Positions 19,544 through 27,278 of a stretch of DNA of 64,000 nucleotides are shown one piece after another. Made by a program: the position numbers and the translations under genes. Each line of letters starts with the position of its first letter. The stretch's first letter is position 1. Below the pieces are notes generated by a model, which was not told where the DNA came from, ran no database searches, and saw only the letters and a program-made list of their open reading frames with translations. This DNA comes from Gimesia benthica (GTDB taxonomy: Bacteria; Planctomycetota; Planctomycetia; Planctomycetales; Planctomycetaceae). The stretch covers positions 372,001-436,000 of the forward strand of contig NZ_CP043930.1 of NCBI RefSeq assembly GCF_009720525.1, written 5' to 3'.

Positions 19544-22165
19544 ATGTCTCGCGCAGACAATCCGCTGACAGATCCCTCAGCCCAGATCCTGGCCACCGAT
19601 CTGGATGGCACCTTTATCCCCCTGAATCAGGATCCCCAAAACCAGTCTGATCTGAAGACTCTTACCACAGAGTTCCAGAGCCGTAATGTTTCCGTCGTCT
19701 TTGTCACGGGCCGTCACTTCGCTTCCGTCTCCCAGGCGATTGAAGAGTTCCAACTGCCCGTCCCACAGTGGATCATCTGCGACGTCGGCACTTCCATCTT
19801 AAAACGCCAGACTTCAGGCGAATTTGAACTGGTCTCCGCCTATCAGGATTACCAGGATCAAATCATCGCCTCGATGCCCATCGAGAAGCTCCGCGAACTC
19901 CTGCAGCCGATTTCCGGTCTGCGTTTACAGGAACAGGAAAAGCAGGGGAGATTCAAACTCAGTTACTACACCGACGCGTCACTGCTGGAGCAGGAAGTCG
20001 ACCGCATCCAGCAGATCCTCGACAAGACCGACGCTCCATACTCGATCATTCACAGCGTCGATCCCTTTAACGGGGATGGCCTGATCGACCTGCTCCCCGC
20101 TACCGTCTCCAAGGCCCTGGCCCTTGAGTGGTGGCACAAGGAGAATCAGCTCGATCCCACCAGCACCGTCTTTTCTGGAGACTCCGGAAACGACCTGGCC
20201 GCACTGACTGCAGGCTACCGCACGATTCTGGTCGGAAACGCCGACCGCAGCCTTGCCCAGCGGGTCTATAACCTGCACCGACAATCCGGTTGGGATGACC
20301 GCCTCTATCTCGCTTCAGCCACCGCCACTTCCGCAGTGCTGGAAGGCTGTCGCTGGTTTGGACTCGCGGCCCCCGAACCAACGGAAATCACGCGTCCCGG
20401 CGCCACCCCTGTGACCTCCCGGGATACCCACTTCCGCGTCTGGGCGCCTCATTGTAAGCAGGTGCATGTCGAGATCAATACCGATAGCGGAAACAGCAGC
20501 CACGAACTGGTGCGCGATCATCAGGGATATCATTCCGGCACCATCCCCCAGGCCTCCGCGAATGCCTGCTATCAGTACCGCCTTGATGGGGAAACTACGC
20601 GCCCCGATCCCGCCTCGCGATACCAGCCGCAGGGAGTCCACAGTGTCTCTCAGATCATCGCCCCCCGCGACTTCCCCTGGGCCGATGAGAGCTGGCAGGG
20701 AATTGAAAAACAAAACCTCGTGATCTACGAACTGCACGTCGGCACCTTCACCCAGGCAGGCACGTTTCGCGCGGCCATCGAACGCCTGCCGGAATTAATC
20801 GAGCTCGGCATCACCGCAGTCGAGATCATGCCGGTCGCCCAGTCACCCGGTCGCTGGAACTGGGGCTACGACGGGGTTGACCTCTTCGCCGTCCGCAACA
20901 CTTATGGCACGCCTGACGACTTCCGCGCCTTCGTTGACGAATGCCACCGCTCAGGCCTCGCCGTTATTCTGGACGTGGTCTACAACCATCTGGGACCGGA
21001 GGGGAACTACCTTTCCGAATTCGGCCCCTATTTTTCCGACAAACATCACACCCCCTGGGGAGACGCCTTCAACTACGATGGCCCGGAATCAGAACACGTC
21101 CGGCAGTTCATCGTCGATAACGCTGTTTACTGGCTTGAAGAGTTTCACCTCGATGGACTCCGCCTCGACGCCGTGCACTGTATGTACGATGACAGTCGCC
21201 CCGACATCCTGGACGACATCCGCCGGGGCGTCTCGCGACACGCGGAGTCCGTACGCTGGCCCATTCACCTCTTCGCTGAGACCAATGCCTACAACCACGA
21301 ACTTTTGACTCCTGGTCAGGACCGCGTCCCTTACGACGGCATCTGGTGCGACTGCCTGATGTACTCAATTTATTCCCACGTCCTGCCGGACCTCTCTCTG
21401 ACGCACCGTCAGTACCACGGAACCGCGGACCTTGTGGAGTCGCTGGCACACGGATACGTCTTTGCCGGCAAAGACTCACAACGCGTCACCGACAGGGAAC
21501 GGGCCAGCCGGCATTTCGAATCGCTGGTCATCGCGTTGCAAACCCATGACAGCGTCGGCAATCATCCGCACGGCAAACGGATTCACCATCTGACGTCCAA
21601 ACCATTCCAGAAAGCGGCCGCCGGTCTGGTCCTCCTGTATCCCGGGATCCCGCTGATCTTCATGGGAGAAGAATTCGCGACTTCCGCTCCGTTTCCTTTC
21701 TTCGTCGACTTTGAAGATCGACATCTCCGCGACGCCGTCGACGTCGGTCGTCGAGGCGATTATCCACCTCATGTCTGGCAGGATGCGTTGCTCCCCTCGC
21801 AGGCCGAGGCGTTTTTCAAAGCCAAATGGAACGAAGCCTCACACCGCGATCCGGACATGTTCCACTGGTATCAAAGCCTGCTCAACCTCCGCAAACAGGG
21901 GATCGACGCAGGTTGGCTGACCGCTGACCACCTGCAGACCAGCGTTGACCGGGAGCACAATATATTCACGCTCCAATACCTGCAGCCGGAGCAGGGGGGC
22001 ACGATCACCGTCCACTCCCGTCTCACCCCAGTCGCAGATACGGACGCTGAGCCCGTTCGCATCCCCCTTACAGGTTCGCTCGAGCTCTCCTCGGTATCAG
22101 AGCCCCTGATCCAGGACAACGAAATCCAGCTCGCCACCGATCATCTGGTGATCCTGCGGAGTTAA
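19544..22165 (+). CDS. Sucrose-phosphate phosphatase fused to TreZ-like malto-oligosyltrehalose trehalohydrolase
   Basis: An 873-residue two-enzyme fusion. Residues about 12-275 are an S6PP-type HAD phosphatase (D19 in ATDLDGTFI, then VTGRH, and SGDSGNDLAAL). Residues about 287-873 are a GH13 enzyme with an N-terminal E-set/CBM48 domain (THFRVWAP) and TreZ-like motifs: NWGYDGVDLFAV, DVVYNHLGPEGNYL, nucleophile D542 in GLRLDAVHCMY, acid/base E579 in LFAETNAYNHEL, and D669 in QTHDSVGNHPHGKR. TreZ normally releases trehalose from malto-oligosyltrehalose made by TreY, but no TreY is in this window. The start has GGAG upstream, 15 bases after amylosucrase. The substrate of the GH13 half is open. 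Both active sites look intact. Confidence 0.88.
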   Translation: MSRADNPLTDPSAQILATDLDGTFIPLNQDPQNQSDLKTLTTEFQSRNVSVVFVTGRHFASVSQAIEEFQLPVPQWIICDVGTSILKRQTSGEFELVSAYQDYQDQIIASMPIEKLRELLQPISGLRLQEQEKQGRFKLSYYTDASLLEQEVDRIQQILDKTDAPYSIIHSVDPFNGDGLIDLLPATVSKALALEWWHKENQLDPTSTVFSGDSGNDLAALTAGYRTILVGNADRSLAQRVYNLHRQSGWDDRLYLASATATSAVLEGCRWFGLAAPEPTEITRPGATPVTSRDTHFRVWAPHCKQVHVEINTDSGNSSHELVRDHQGYHSGTIPQASANACYQYRLDGETTRPDPASRYQPQGVHSVSQIIAPRDFPWADESWQGIEKQNLVIYELHVGTFTQAGTFRAAIERLPELIELGITAVEIMPVAQSPGRWNWGYDGVDLFAVRNTYGTPDDFRAFVDECHRSGLAVILDVVYNHLGPEGNYLSEFGPYFSDKHHTPWGDAFNYDGPESEHVRQFIVDNAVYWLEEFHLDGLRLDAVHCMYDDSRPDILDDIRRGVSRHAESVRWPIHLFAETNAYNHELLTPGQDRVPYDGIWCDCLMYSIYSHVLPDLSLTHRQYHGTADLVESLAHGYVFAGKDSQRVTDRERASRHFESLVIALQTHDSVGNHPHGKRIHHLTSKPFQKAAAGLVLLYPGIPLIFMGEEFATSAPFPFFVDFEDRHLRDAVDVGRRGDYPPHVWQDALLPSQAEAFFKAKWNEASHRDPDMFHWYQSLLNLRKQGIDAGWLTADHLQTSVDREHNIFTLQYLQPEQGGTITVHSRLTPVADTDAEPVRIPLTGSLELSSVSEPLIQDNEIQLATDHLVILRS

Positions 22166-23616
22166 ACCGGTTCCACCGGGCCACTACCCGCGTTCTGGGT
22201 CTGCTTCGCTTTCTCCAGACGGCTCTGTTTCCGTCTTTCTTTAGGCGACATCTCCCTTAATTCGTCCGTACGGAAGGAACGGTACAGACCAACGGGAAAA
22301 CGCATCATCCGGAATGGCGTGACGCCTACCAGCTTCATAATTACCTGCGCCGTCCAGTGCGAATCCGGTTCGCGAACCGAGCGTGCGTAGAAGGCTGCGA
22401 CCAGTCGCATCAACAGGCTGATGAAGAAAATCAGATGAAAATTGTTGAACTCTTTCCCCAGAATCGTCACGCTCCAGCCTGAGGACATCACCAGAAACGC
22501 CCCCGCCAGAATCGAAGTGATGCCGCCCACCAGTCCCGCCAGGGCGGTTCCCGCAGCGATATACATCGTCCGGTTTTCGGAAGGGGAATTCTTGAGCATG
22601 AAGCCGTTATTGGCGATCGCAATCCCCGCATTCAGCAGTGAATCGATAATAAACACCGGCACCATAATCCAGAACGCCAGCGTTGGATCTTTAGGAAGAA
22701 ACAGCAGGCCGATCATGTTGGTCGATTTGAACGCCGTGCACAGAATCAGCACCGGCCGGTTGCCGTAATGGTCGGCCATCGAACCCAGTCGCTTGGAAAA
22801 GACTGCGCCACCGAGCCAGGCACACGTCCAGAGCAGCAGCAACCGGAACACGTCCATGCCCGTGTATTCCAGCAGGTAATAGCTGATGAAGGGAGCGCCC
22901 AGCATCGCGGCAAAATGCCAGAAACAGGTGAACGAAATATAAGATCGGAAATTCGGATCCAGAAAAGGCGTCATCAGCACCTTTTTCAGCTTCGGTTCTT
23001 TGACCTTCGCCACAGGCGGCTCTTCGATCTTTGTGTAGAACAGAATATCGAACACGCCAAAAATCGATCCGACGCCAACCAGCCAGGCAAACCCGTACTT
23101 AATATCCAGACCACTTTCCGCCAGGAAAATCGCACCGCCCAGCAGTGAAATCGCTCCGGTCCAGTACATCCAGACCTGGCGATAGCCCCAATAATGATTG
23201 AGCCCCTTGTGCGGCAGATAGTCTCCCAGCCACGACAACCAGAGCGGGGTTGTAAAGTGAATCAGCGCGTGGTTGACCGCAGTCAACACGATCAGCCACC
23301 AGAGCCAGGCCGTATCAGACAGGGAAGGCAGCAGCCAGGGAACCAAAGCCACAGGCACCAGAATCAATCGCTGCAAAATCGAAATCGGAAACCAGAGCCA
23401 GCGGCGGTACTCCAGGTGGTTGGCGACAATCGCTGCCAGGAACTGGAAAAACAGCATCATGGTTGGCAGGGCACCTAGAATCCCGATGTGTAACCCGGTC
23501 GCTCCCAGCGAGCGTGCGAACTCAATCGTCGCAGGTGACATCGTAAACTGGGTGTAAATCATCGCCATACAACCGGCGGCGATCAGCGCCCGCTGTGCTG
23601 TTTTTAGAGACCACAC
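22162..23616 (-). CDS. Major facilitator superfamily transporter
   Basis: A 484-residue integral membrane protein with about 12 hydrophobic segments in two halves, separated by a basic loop around residues 205-225 (EEPPVAKVKEPKLKKVL). The between-helix motif is seen as SKRLGSMADHYGNRP at about residue 280. No substrate-specific signature is recognised. Its stop codon overlaps that of the convergent SPP-TreZ gene (shared TTAA, 22162-22165), so there is no intergenic terminator between them. Sugar transport would fit the context but is only an inference. A long hairpin lies in its 5' leader. Confidence 0.85.
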   Translation of the reverse strand: MWSLKTAQRALIAAGCMAMIYTQFTMSPATIEFARSLGATGLHIGILGALPTMMLFFQFLAAIVANHLEYRRWLWFPISILQRLILVPVALVPWLLPSLSDTAWLWWLIVLTAVNHALIHFTTPLWLSWLGDYLPHKGLNHYWGYRQVWMYWTGAISLLGGAIFLAESGLDIKYGFAWLVGVGSIFGVFDILFYTKIEEPPVAKVKEPKLKKVLMTPFLDPNFRSYISFTCFWHFAAMLGAPFISYYLLEYTGMDVFRLLLLWTCAWLGGAVFSKRLGSMADHYGNRPVLILCTAFKSTNMIGLLFLPKDPTLAFWIMVPVFIIDSLLNAGIAIANNGFMLKNSPSENRTMYIAAGTALAGLVGGITSILAGAFLVMSSGWSVTILGKEFNNFHLIFFISLLMRLVAAFYARSVREPDSHWTAQVIMKLVGVTPFRMMRFPVGLYRSFRTDELREMSPKERRKQSRLEKAKQTQNAGSGPVEPV

Positions 23617-23697
23617 GGTACATCTATCCTTGAAAAAAATTCGCGTCGAGACGCACTCCCACCGGGAGACGCCTGCCTGTTGAGCTCACAACGGAAT

Positions 23698-23758
23698 CCT
23701 GCATCAGGGTTTCCTTTACACGGACAAACCGGTCGTAAAGGAGAGTTTGGAATGCAGG
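23698..23758. promoter_or_regulatory. Nested inverted repeat in the leader of the MFS gene
   Basis: Outer arms CCTGCAT (23698-23704) / ATGCAGG (23752-23758) enclose inner arms TCCTTTAC (23712-23719) / GTAAAGGA (23735-23742) around a 15-base loop. It sits 82-142 bases upstream of the MFS start. It could be an operator or a structured leader. It matches no riboswitch class I recognise. Confidence 0.4.
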
Positions 23759-24112
23759 GAAGACCCCCAGGGTGAGAAAATCGCTTGTGTCTGAGTGGCG
23801 TTGTCGATCCACAGGCAGGCAGCGGATCATAGCACTCCCGCGAATTCTTTGCGACCGAGATTTTTTCCGATTTCACAGTTATTTTCAAATCCTTAATCCA
23901 GGCCTGATTAGTACGAAGCCAGGCATCTGCCTCACCCCATAACAGGAATTCTACAGATCGGATCGACCGGGAAAAGAGGGAAATCCGGATCGGGCCGCTC
24001 TCGCCAGCCCAGCCGACTCCCGACCTGTCATTCCCCGTCCCTCAGGTATACAATGGACACATCCGGAAACCTCCGGGATCGCCCCGAAAATCAAGCTGAG
24101 AAAGAGGCACTT
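23759..24112. other. Divergent intergenic region between the MFS and esterase genes
   Basis: No gene seen. It presumably contains the two divergent promoters. The open frame continues from 24053 in phase with the esterase, but its first 20 residues lack signal-peptide character and are not counted. Confidence 0.35.
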
Positions 24113-25030
24113 ATGCGACCTTTCTACCGGGCCGGGCTCATGCTGGCCCTGATGCTGTTTGTATCCCCCGACAGGAGTTTCGCCGTGGAATCGATTCAGC
24201 GGATCAACGACATCCAGTACGCAACCGCAGACGGCCACCGCCTGCTGCTCGACCTCTACCTCCCCGAGAGCGTCTCGCAACCGCCGCTCCTGGTCTGGAT
24301 CCATGGCGGTGCCTGGCGGGCCGGCTCCAAAGACCACATGCCCCTCGCTGCTCTGGTCCAGCAGGGCTTCGCCGTCGCCAGCGTCGATTATCGTCTCTCC
24401 CCGGTCGCGCGCTTCCCGGCCCAGATCCACGATATCAAAGCCGCCATCCGCTTCCTGCGCGGCTCTGCAAAGAAGTACGGCTACGACGCCACCAAAATCG
24501 GCATCCTCGGTTCTTCGGCCGGAGGACACCTGGTCGCCCTGATGGGTGTCACTAACAGACACCCGCAGTTGGAAGGGGACCTCGGCGACTTCGATCAGGA
24601 ATCCTCCCGCGTCGATGCCATCGTCGACTACTATGGTCCCACCAACTTCATGACGATCCTCCCCCAGTCCACGCCGCACGGCTTGAGTGTCCGCGTCCCC
24701 GCGCTGCAACTCCTGCTGGGTGACCGCCCGGAAAACATGCCCGAACTCGCCCGTCTTGCCAGCCCCGTGTTTCACGTGGACGAGCAAGATCCGCCGCTGC
24801 TCATGATTCACGGAGATCAGGACCCCCAGGTCCCCATCAACCAGTCCCACGAACTGCACGGCAAGTACAAGCAGCACGATCTGGATGTCACTTTCGAAGT
24901 CATTCATGGAGGTGCTCATGGTGGACCCCAGTTTTTTGACGCACAGCGGATACAACTGGTCGAAGCATTCCTGCGAAAACACCTGGCCACACAGCCCAAA
25001 ACAGGGCAGAAAGCCCTGCAATCCAACTGA
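24113..25030 (+). CDS. Secreted alpha/beta hydrolase (BD-FAE/HSL-type esterase)
   Basis: A 305-residue exported hydrolase. The start at 24113 is chosen because GAAAGAGG lies upstream and the protein then opens with a signal peptide (RPFYRAGLMLALMLFV, ending SFA). The fold shows the oxyanion motif VWIHGGAWRAGSK, the nucleophile elbow ILGSSAGGHLVAL, an Asp in MIHGDQDPQVPINQS, and a His in EVIHGGAHGG. This fits periplasmic esterases acting on acylated carbohydrates. It is followed 136 bases later by an OprB-like porin on the same strand, which fits carbohydrate use. Confidence 0.9.
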   Translation: MRPFYRAGLMLALMLFVSPDRSFAVESIQRINDIQYATADGHRLLLDLYLPESVSQPPLLVWIHGGAWRAGSKDHMPLAALVQQGFAVASVDYRLSPVARFPAQIHDIKAAIRFLRGSAKKYGYDATKIGILGSSAGGHLVALMGVTNRHPQLEGDLGDFDQESSRVDAIVDYYGPTNFMTILPQSTPHGLSVRVPALQLLLGDRPENMPELARLASPVFHVDEQDPPLLMIHGDQDPQVPINQSHELHGKYKQHDLDVTFEVIHGGAHGGPQFFDAQRIQLVEAFLRKHLATQPKTGQKALQSN

Positions 25031-25166
25031 AACATGCCGTCATTCTCTCCTTAGTTTGACTATTCCCCCAGACTGGATCACAGCGTCAATTCTGCCGAAA
25101 ATAAGAGTATTGCGCGCTGTTTTCCGATCTGAACATTCTCACGCAGCGTGAACGGGGAGCGTAACG

Positions 25167-26420
25167 TTGCGGCTGAATTCTGTCGTCCCGCTGATATTTC
25201 TGATTCTGGTTCTGTCTGCCCGCCAGGCAGTCTGCAGTCAGCCCTGCGCTGAAGAGGCTCTGACAGAACAGATCGACTGTCTCCCCGTTGATCCCGCTAC
25301 CATAGTACCTCCCACCAATATGACGGCTCCCGAAGATCCGACGCTGATCCCCGACTGGTTTCAATCCGATAGCGGTATCGCTGTCTCCCCCGTCTATTAC
25401 GGTGAAGTCTTTACCAATACCCACGGCGGGATCGCCACCAACGGTTCGACTCAGTACGAAGGTCTGCTCGACCTCACCGTTGATCTCGATTTTGAAAAGA
25501 TGAAGCTCGACATCCCGGGACGCGCTTCGATCCTGTTTCAGAACACCCACGGTCGCGGCCTGGATGAGTATGTCGGCGCCACGCAGATCCTCAGCAGTAT
25601 TGACTCGTTCGACAACATCGCCCAGATCAGTGAACTCTGGTGGGAGGTCGGCCTCTACGATTCCGGTGTGAAGATGCGCGTCGGCAAGCAGGATATCAGC
25701 AACCTGTTCCTGGCAATCGATGCCGCCGGCGATTTCATCAACTCCGCCTTCGGTCTCTCCCCCTCGGCGGGGCTGCCCTCGTTTCCCGCCCCCAGTCCCG
25801 CTGTTGTATTCATGACCGAAGTCAACTCCGATCTCAGTCTCAGGGTCGGGGGCTGGGACGCATTTCGCAGCGACGCGAACGGGCTCTTTTCCGATAACAA
25901 CTCGGCCCTGTTCATCGGCGAATTTGAGTATCACTATCAAAGCCTGTTTCGACAGCTGCCCGGGAAATTCACAGCCGGCGCCACTTACCAGACCCCTGGA
26001 TCGGTTCCCGCCGGCACGATTCCCCGCGCCTTCGGCTATTACGTACAGATAGAACAGCTCCTGTTCCGCGAAGCAGGCAGCACGGACGACCAGCCTCAGG
26101 GGCTGACCGTCTTCGCCCAGCATTTTCCTACCAGCACCTATGGCCGCTCTCCTTTTCCCCTGATCCCGCATGATGCCCTGGCCGGGCTCTCCTATACCGG
26201 TCTGATCCGCGGACGCGATCAGGACGTCACCGGCGCCGGAGCAGGGTGGGTCGAACTCGACCAGGGAGGCACCAACCGCGAGATCATGGTCGAAGTCTTT
26301 TACAAAGCACAGATCAACGACGCACTCAGCATCCAGCCCGACCTCCAGTATATCTCTACTCCTTCCGGCATCTATCCCGATGCCTTCGTCGCCGGCCTGC
26401 GGTTCCAGCTCGATCTCTGA
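25167..26420 (+). CDS. OprB-family carbohydrate-selective porin
   Basis: A 417-residue outer-membrane protein. The start is TTG at 25167, with GGGGAG at 25154-25159 at ideal spacing. Signal peptide to about residue 24. After a short Pro-rich linker the body is an alternating beta-strand pattern with WWEVGLYDSGVKMRVGKQD and VFMTEVNSDLSLRVGGWDAF, and the end SIQPDLQYISTPSGIYPDAF followed by FQLDL with a terminal aromatic/hydrophobic strand. This is the familiar OprB layout of 'LQYI..PSG' plus a C-terminal barrel strand. It probably lets sugars diffuse across the outer membrane. Confidence 0.88.
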   Translation: MRLNSVVPLIFLILVLSARQAVCSQPCAEEALTEQIDCLPVDPATIVPPTNMTAPEDPTLIPDWFQSDSGIAVSPVYYGEVFTNTHGGIATNGSTQYEGLLDLTVDLDFEKMKLDIPGRASILFQNTHGRGLDEYVGATQILSSIDSFDNIAQISELWWEVGLYDSGVKMRVGKQDISNLFLAIDAAGDFINSAFGLSPSAGLPSFPAPSPAVVFMTEVNSDLSLRVGGWDAFRSDANGLFSDNNSALFIGEFEYHYQSLFRQLPGKFTAGATYQTPGSVPAGTIPRAFGYYVQIEQLLFREAGSTDDQPQGLTVFAQHFPTSTYGRSPFPLIPHDALAGLSYTGLIRGRDQDVTGAGAGWVELDQGGTNREIMVEVFYKAQINDALSIQPDLQYISTPSGIYPDAFVAGLRFQLDL

Positions 26421-26902
26421 ACACATTACACCGCTTCCGGATAACCAGGTGTGCCGTTCAGTTCTTTTCACTGCATAAACTCCCCTTGATTCCCACTCCC
26501 CGAATCGTATTCTTGTGCAATTGTGCTTCGCGCGCGAGGCGGATGATGCGAGCACCGGAACACGGGGCACCAGTGACACAGCTGCACCTGAATCGACGTC
26601 GATTTTCACCCACGTTTCACCCGAACATTCATCACCGGTTCCCACTGTCTCGTACATTTTCAAATGCTTTCGGAGCACACTCAGAGCATTTCGCCCCACA
26701 TTCAGCCTGAACTCACAGGATCTCATCAGAACCTCAAACCCCAGATTCCACTTGACCTGCCCACGCCGATCCACAAAATAATCCCCAACACAAATAAATG
26801 ACCGGCAAGGCGCCAGCCGCGGGCAGTCCGTACTTTTCTGTGAGAACGGTGGCGTTAAAACGGTCATCATGGGCTATTTTCCCCTTAGCCGCAGGGCGTT
26901 AA
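26421..26902. other. Noncoding region after the porin
   Basis: No credible gene on either strand. Open frames here have low-complexity composition and run antisense to, or overlap, the porin. Cytosine-rich text continues to the repeat region that starts at 26903. Confidence 0.4.
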
Positions 26903-26955
26903 CCCCGGTTGAAACAACTTCGATATCAACCGTGCAAATAAAGAAACGCTACCGA
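26903..26955 (+). repeat. Degenerate direct repeat, copy 1
   Basis: Begins CCCCGGTTGAAACAACTTCG and ends near CGCTACCGA. The first 35 bases match copy 2 at 28 positions, by hand alignment. The short core CCCCGGTGGAA also occurs alone at 26971-26981. Confidence 0.5.
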
Positions 26956-27078
26956 GCCCTCGTGAAAGGCCCCCGGTGGAACAGCCCACCATTCTAGGCA
27001 TCGGCTCTCAGCCCCCAAGCTGAACATGCAGAACGATTGAGCACACAAGAGAGCAGGGTGCGCAGAATGGAATCCGGG

Positions 27079-27136
27079 CCCCGGTGGAAGCAACTTTGGC
27101 ATCAACTGCGCAATTTATGAACGAAAGCAGCGCCGA
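27079..27136 (+). repeat. Degenerate direct repeat, copy 2
   Basis: Begins CCCCGGTGGAAGCAACTTTG and ends AGCGCCGA, 176 bases downstream of copy 1. Differences are mostly single substitutions, with a few extra bases toward the end. It lies in a noncoding gap and resembles no known element. Confidence 0.5.
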
Positions 27137-27186
27137 ATCAAATCAGCTCAAAAGCCACTGATGATCAGCCAGACAGAAACCGCCCA

Positions 27187-27227
27187 CAAAACAGAAACAG
27201 CAGCCGGGGCAAAATGCCACCGGCTGC
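27187..27227 (-). terminator. Terminator of the 1711-residue gene
   Basis: GCAGCCGG (27200-27207) pairs with CCGGCTGC (27220-27227), extended inside by GGC/GCC around an AAAAT loop. On the minus strand the stem is followed by a T-rich stretch (TGTTTCTGTTTTG). It lies just downstream of the gene ending at 27279. Confidence 0.65.
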
Positions 27228-27278
27228 CATGTTCTATTGCGAAAACAAATTGATCACCTGAAGTCGGTCGTCACCATC

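Noticed and set aside
25086..26870. 594-residue minus-strand frame opposite the porin gene
   Set aside because: It is a long antisense frame over a well-supported porin with a signal peptide and a good ribosome binding site; composition is unlike a real protein.
26903..27136. CRISPR array
   Set aside because: Only two degenerate long copies plus one short core, unequal spacing, no cas genes nearby.
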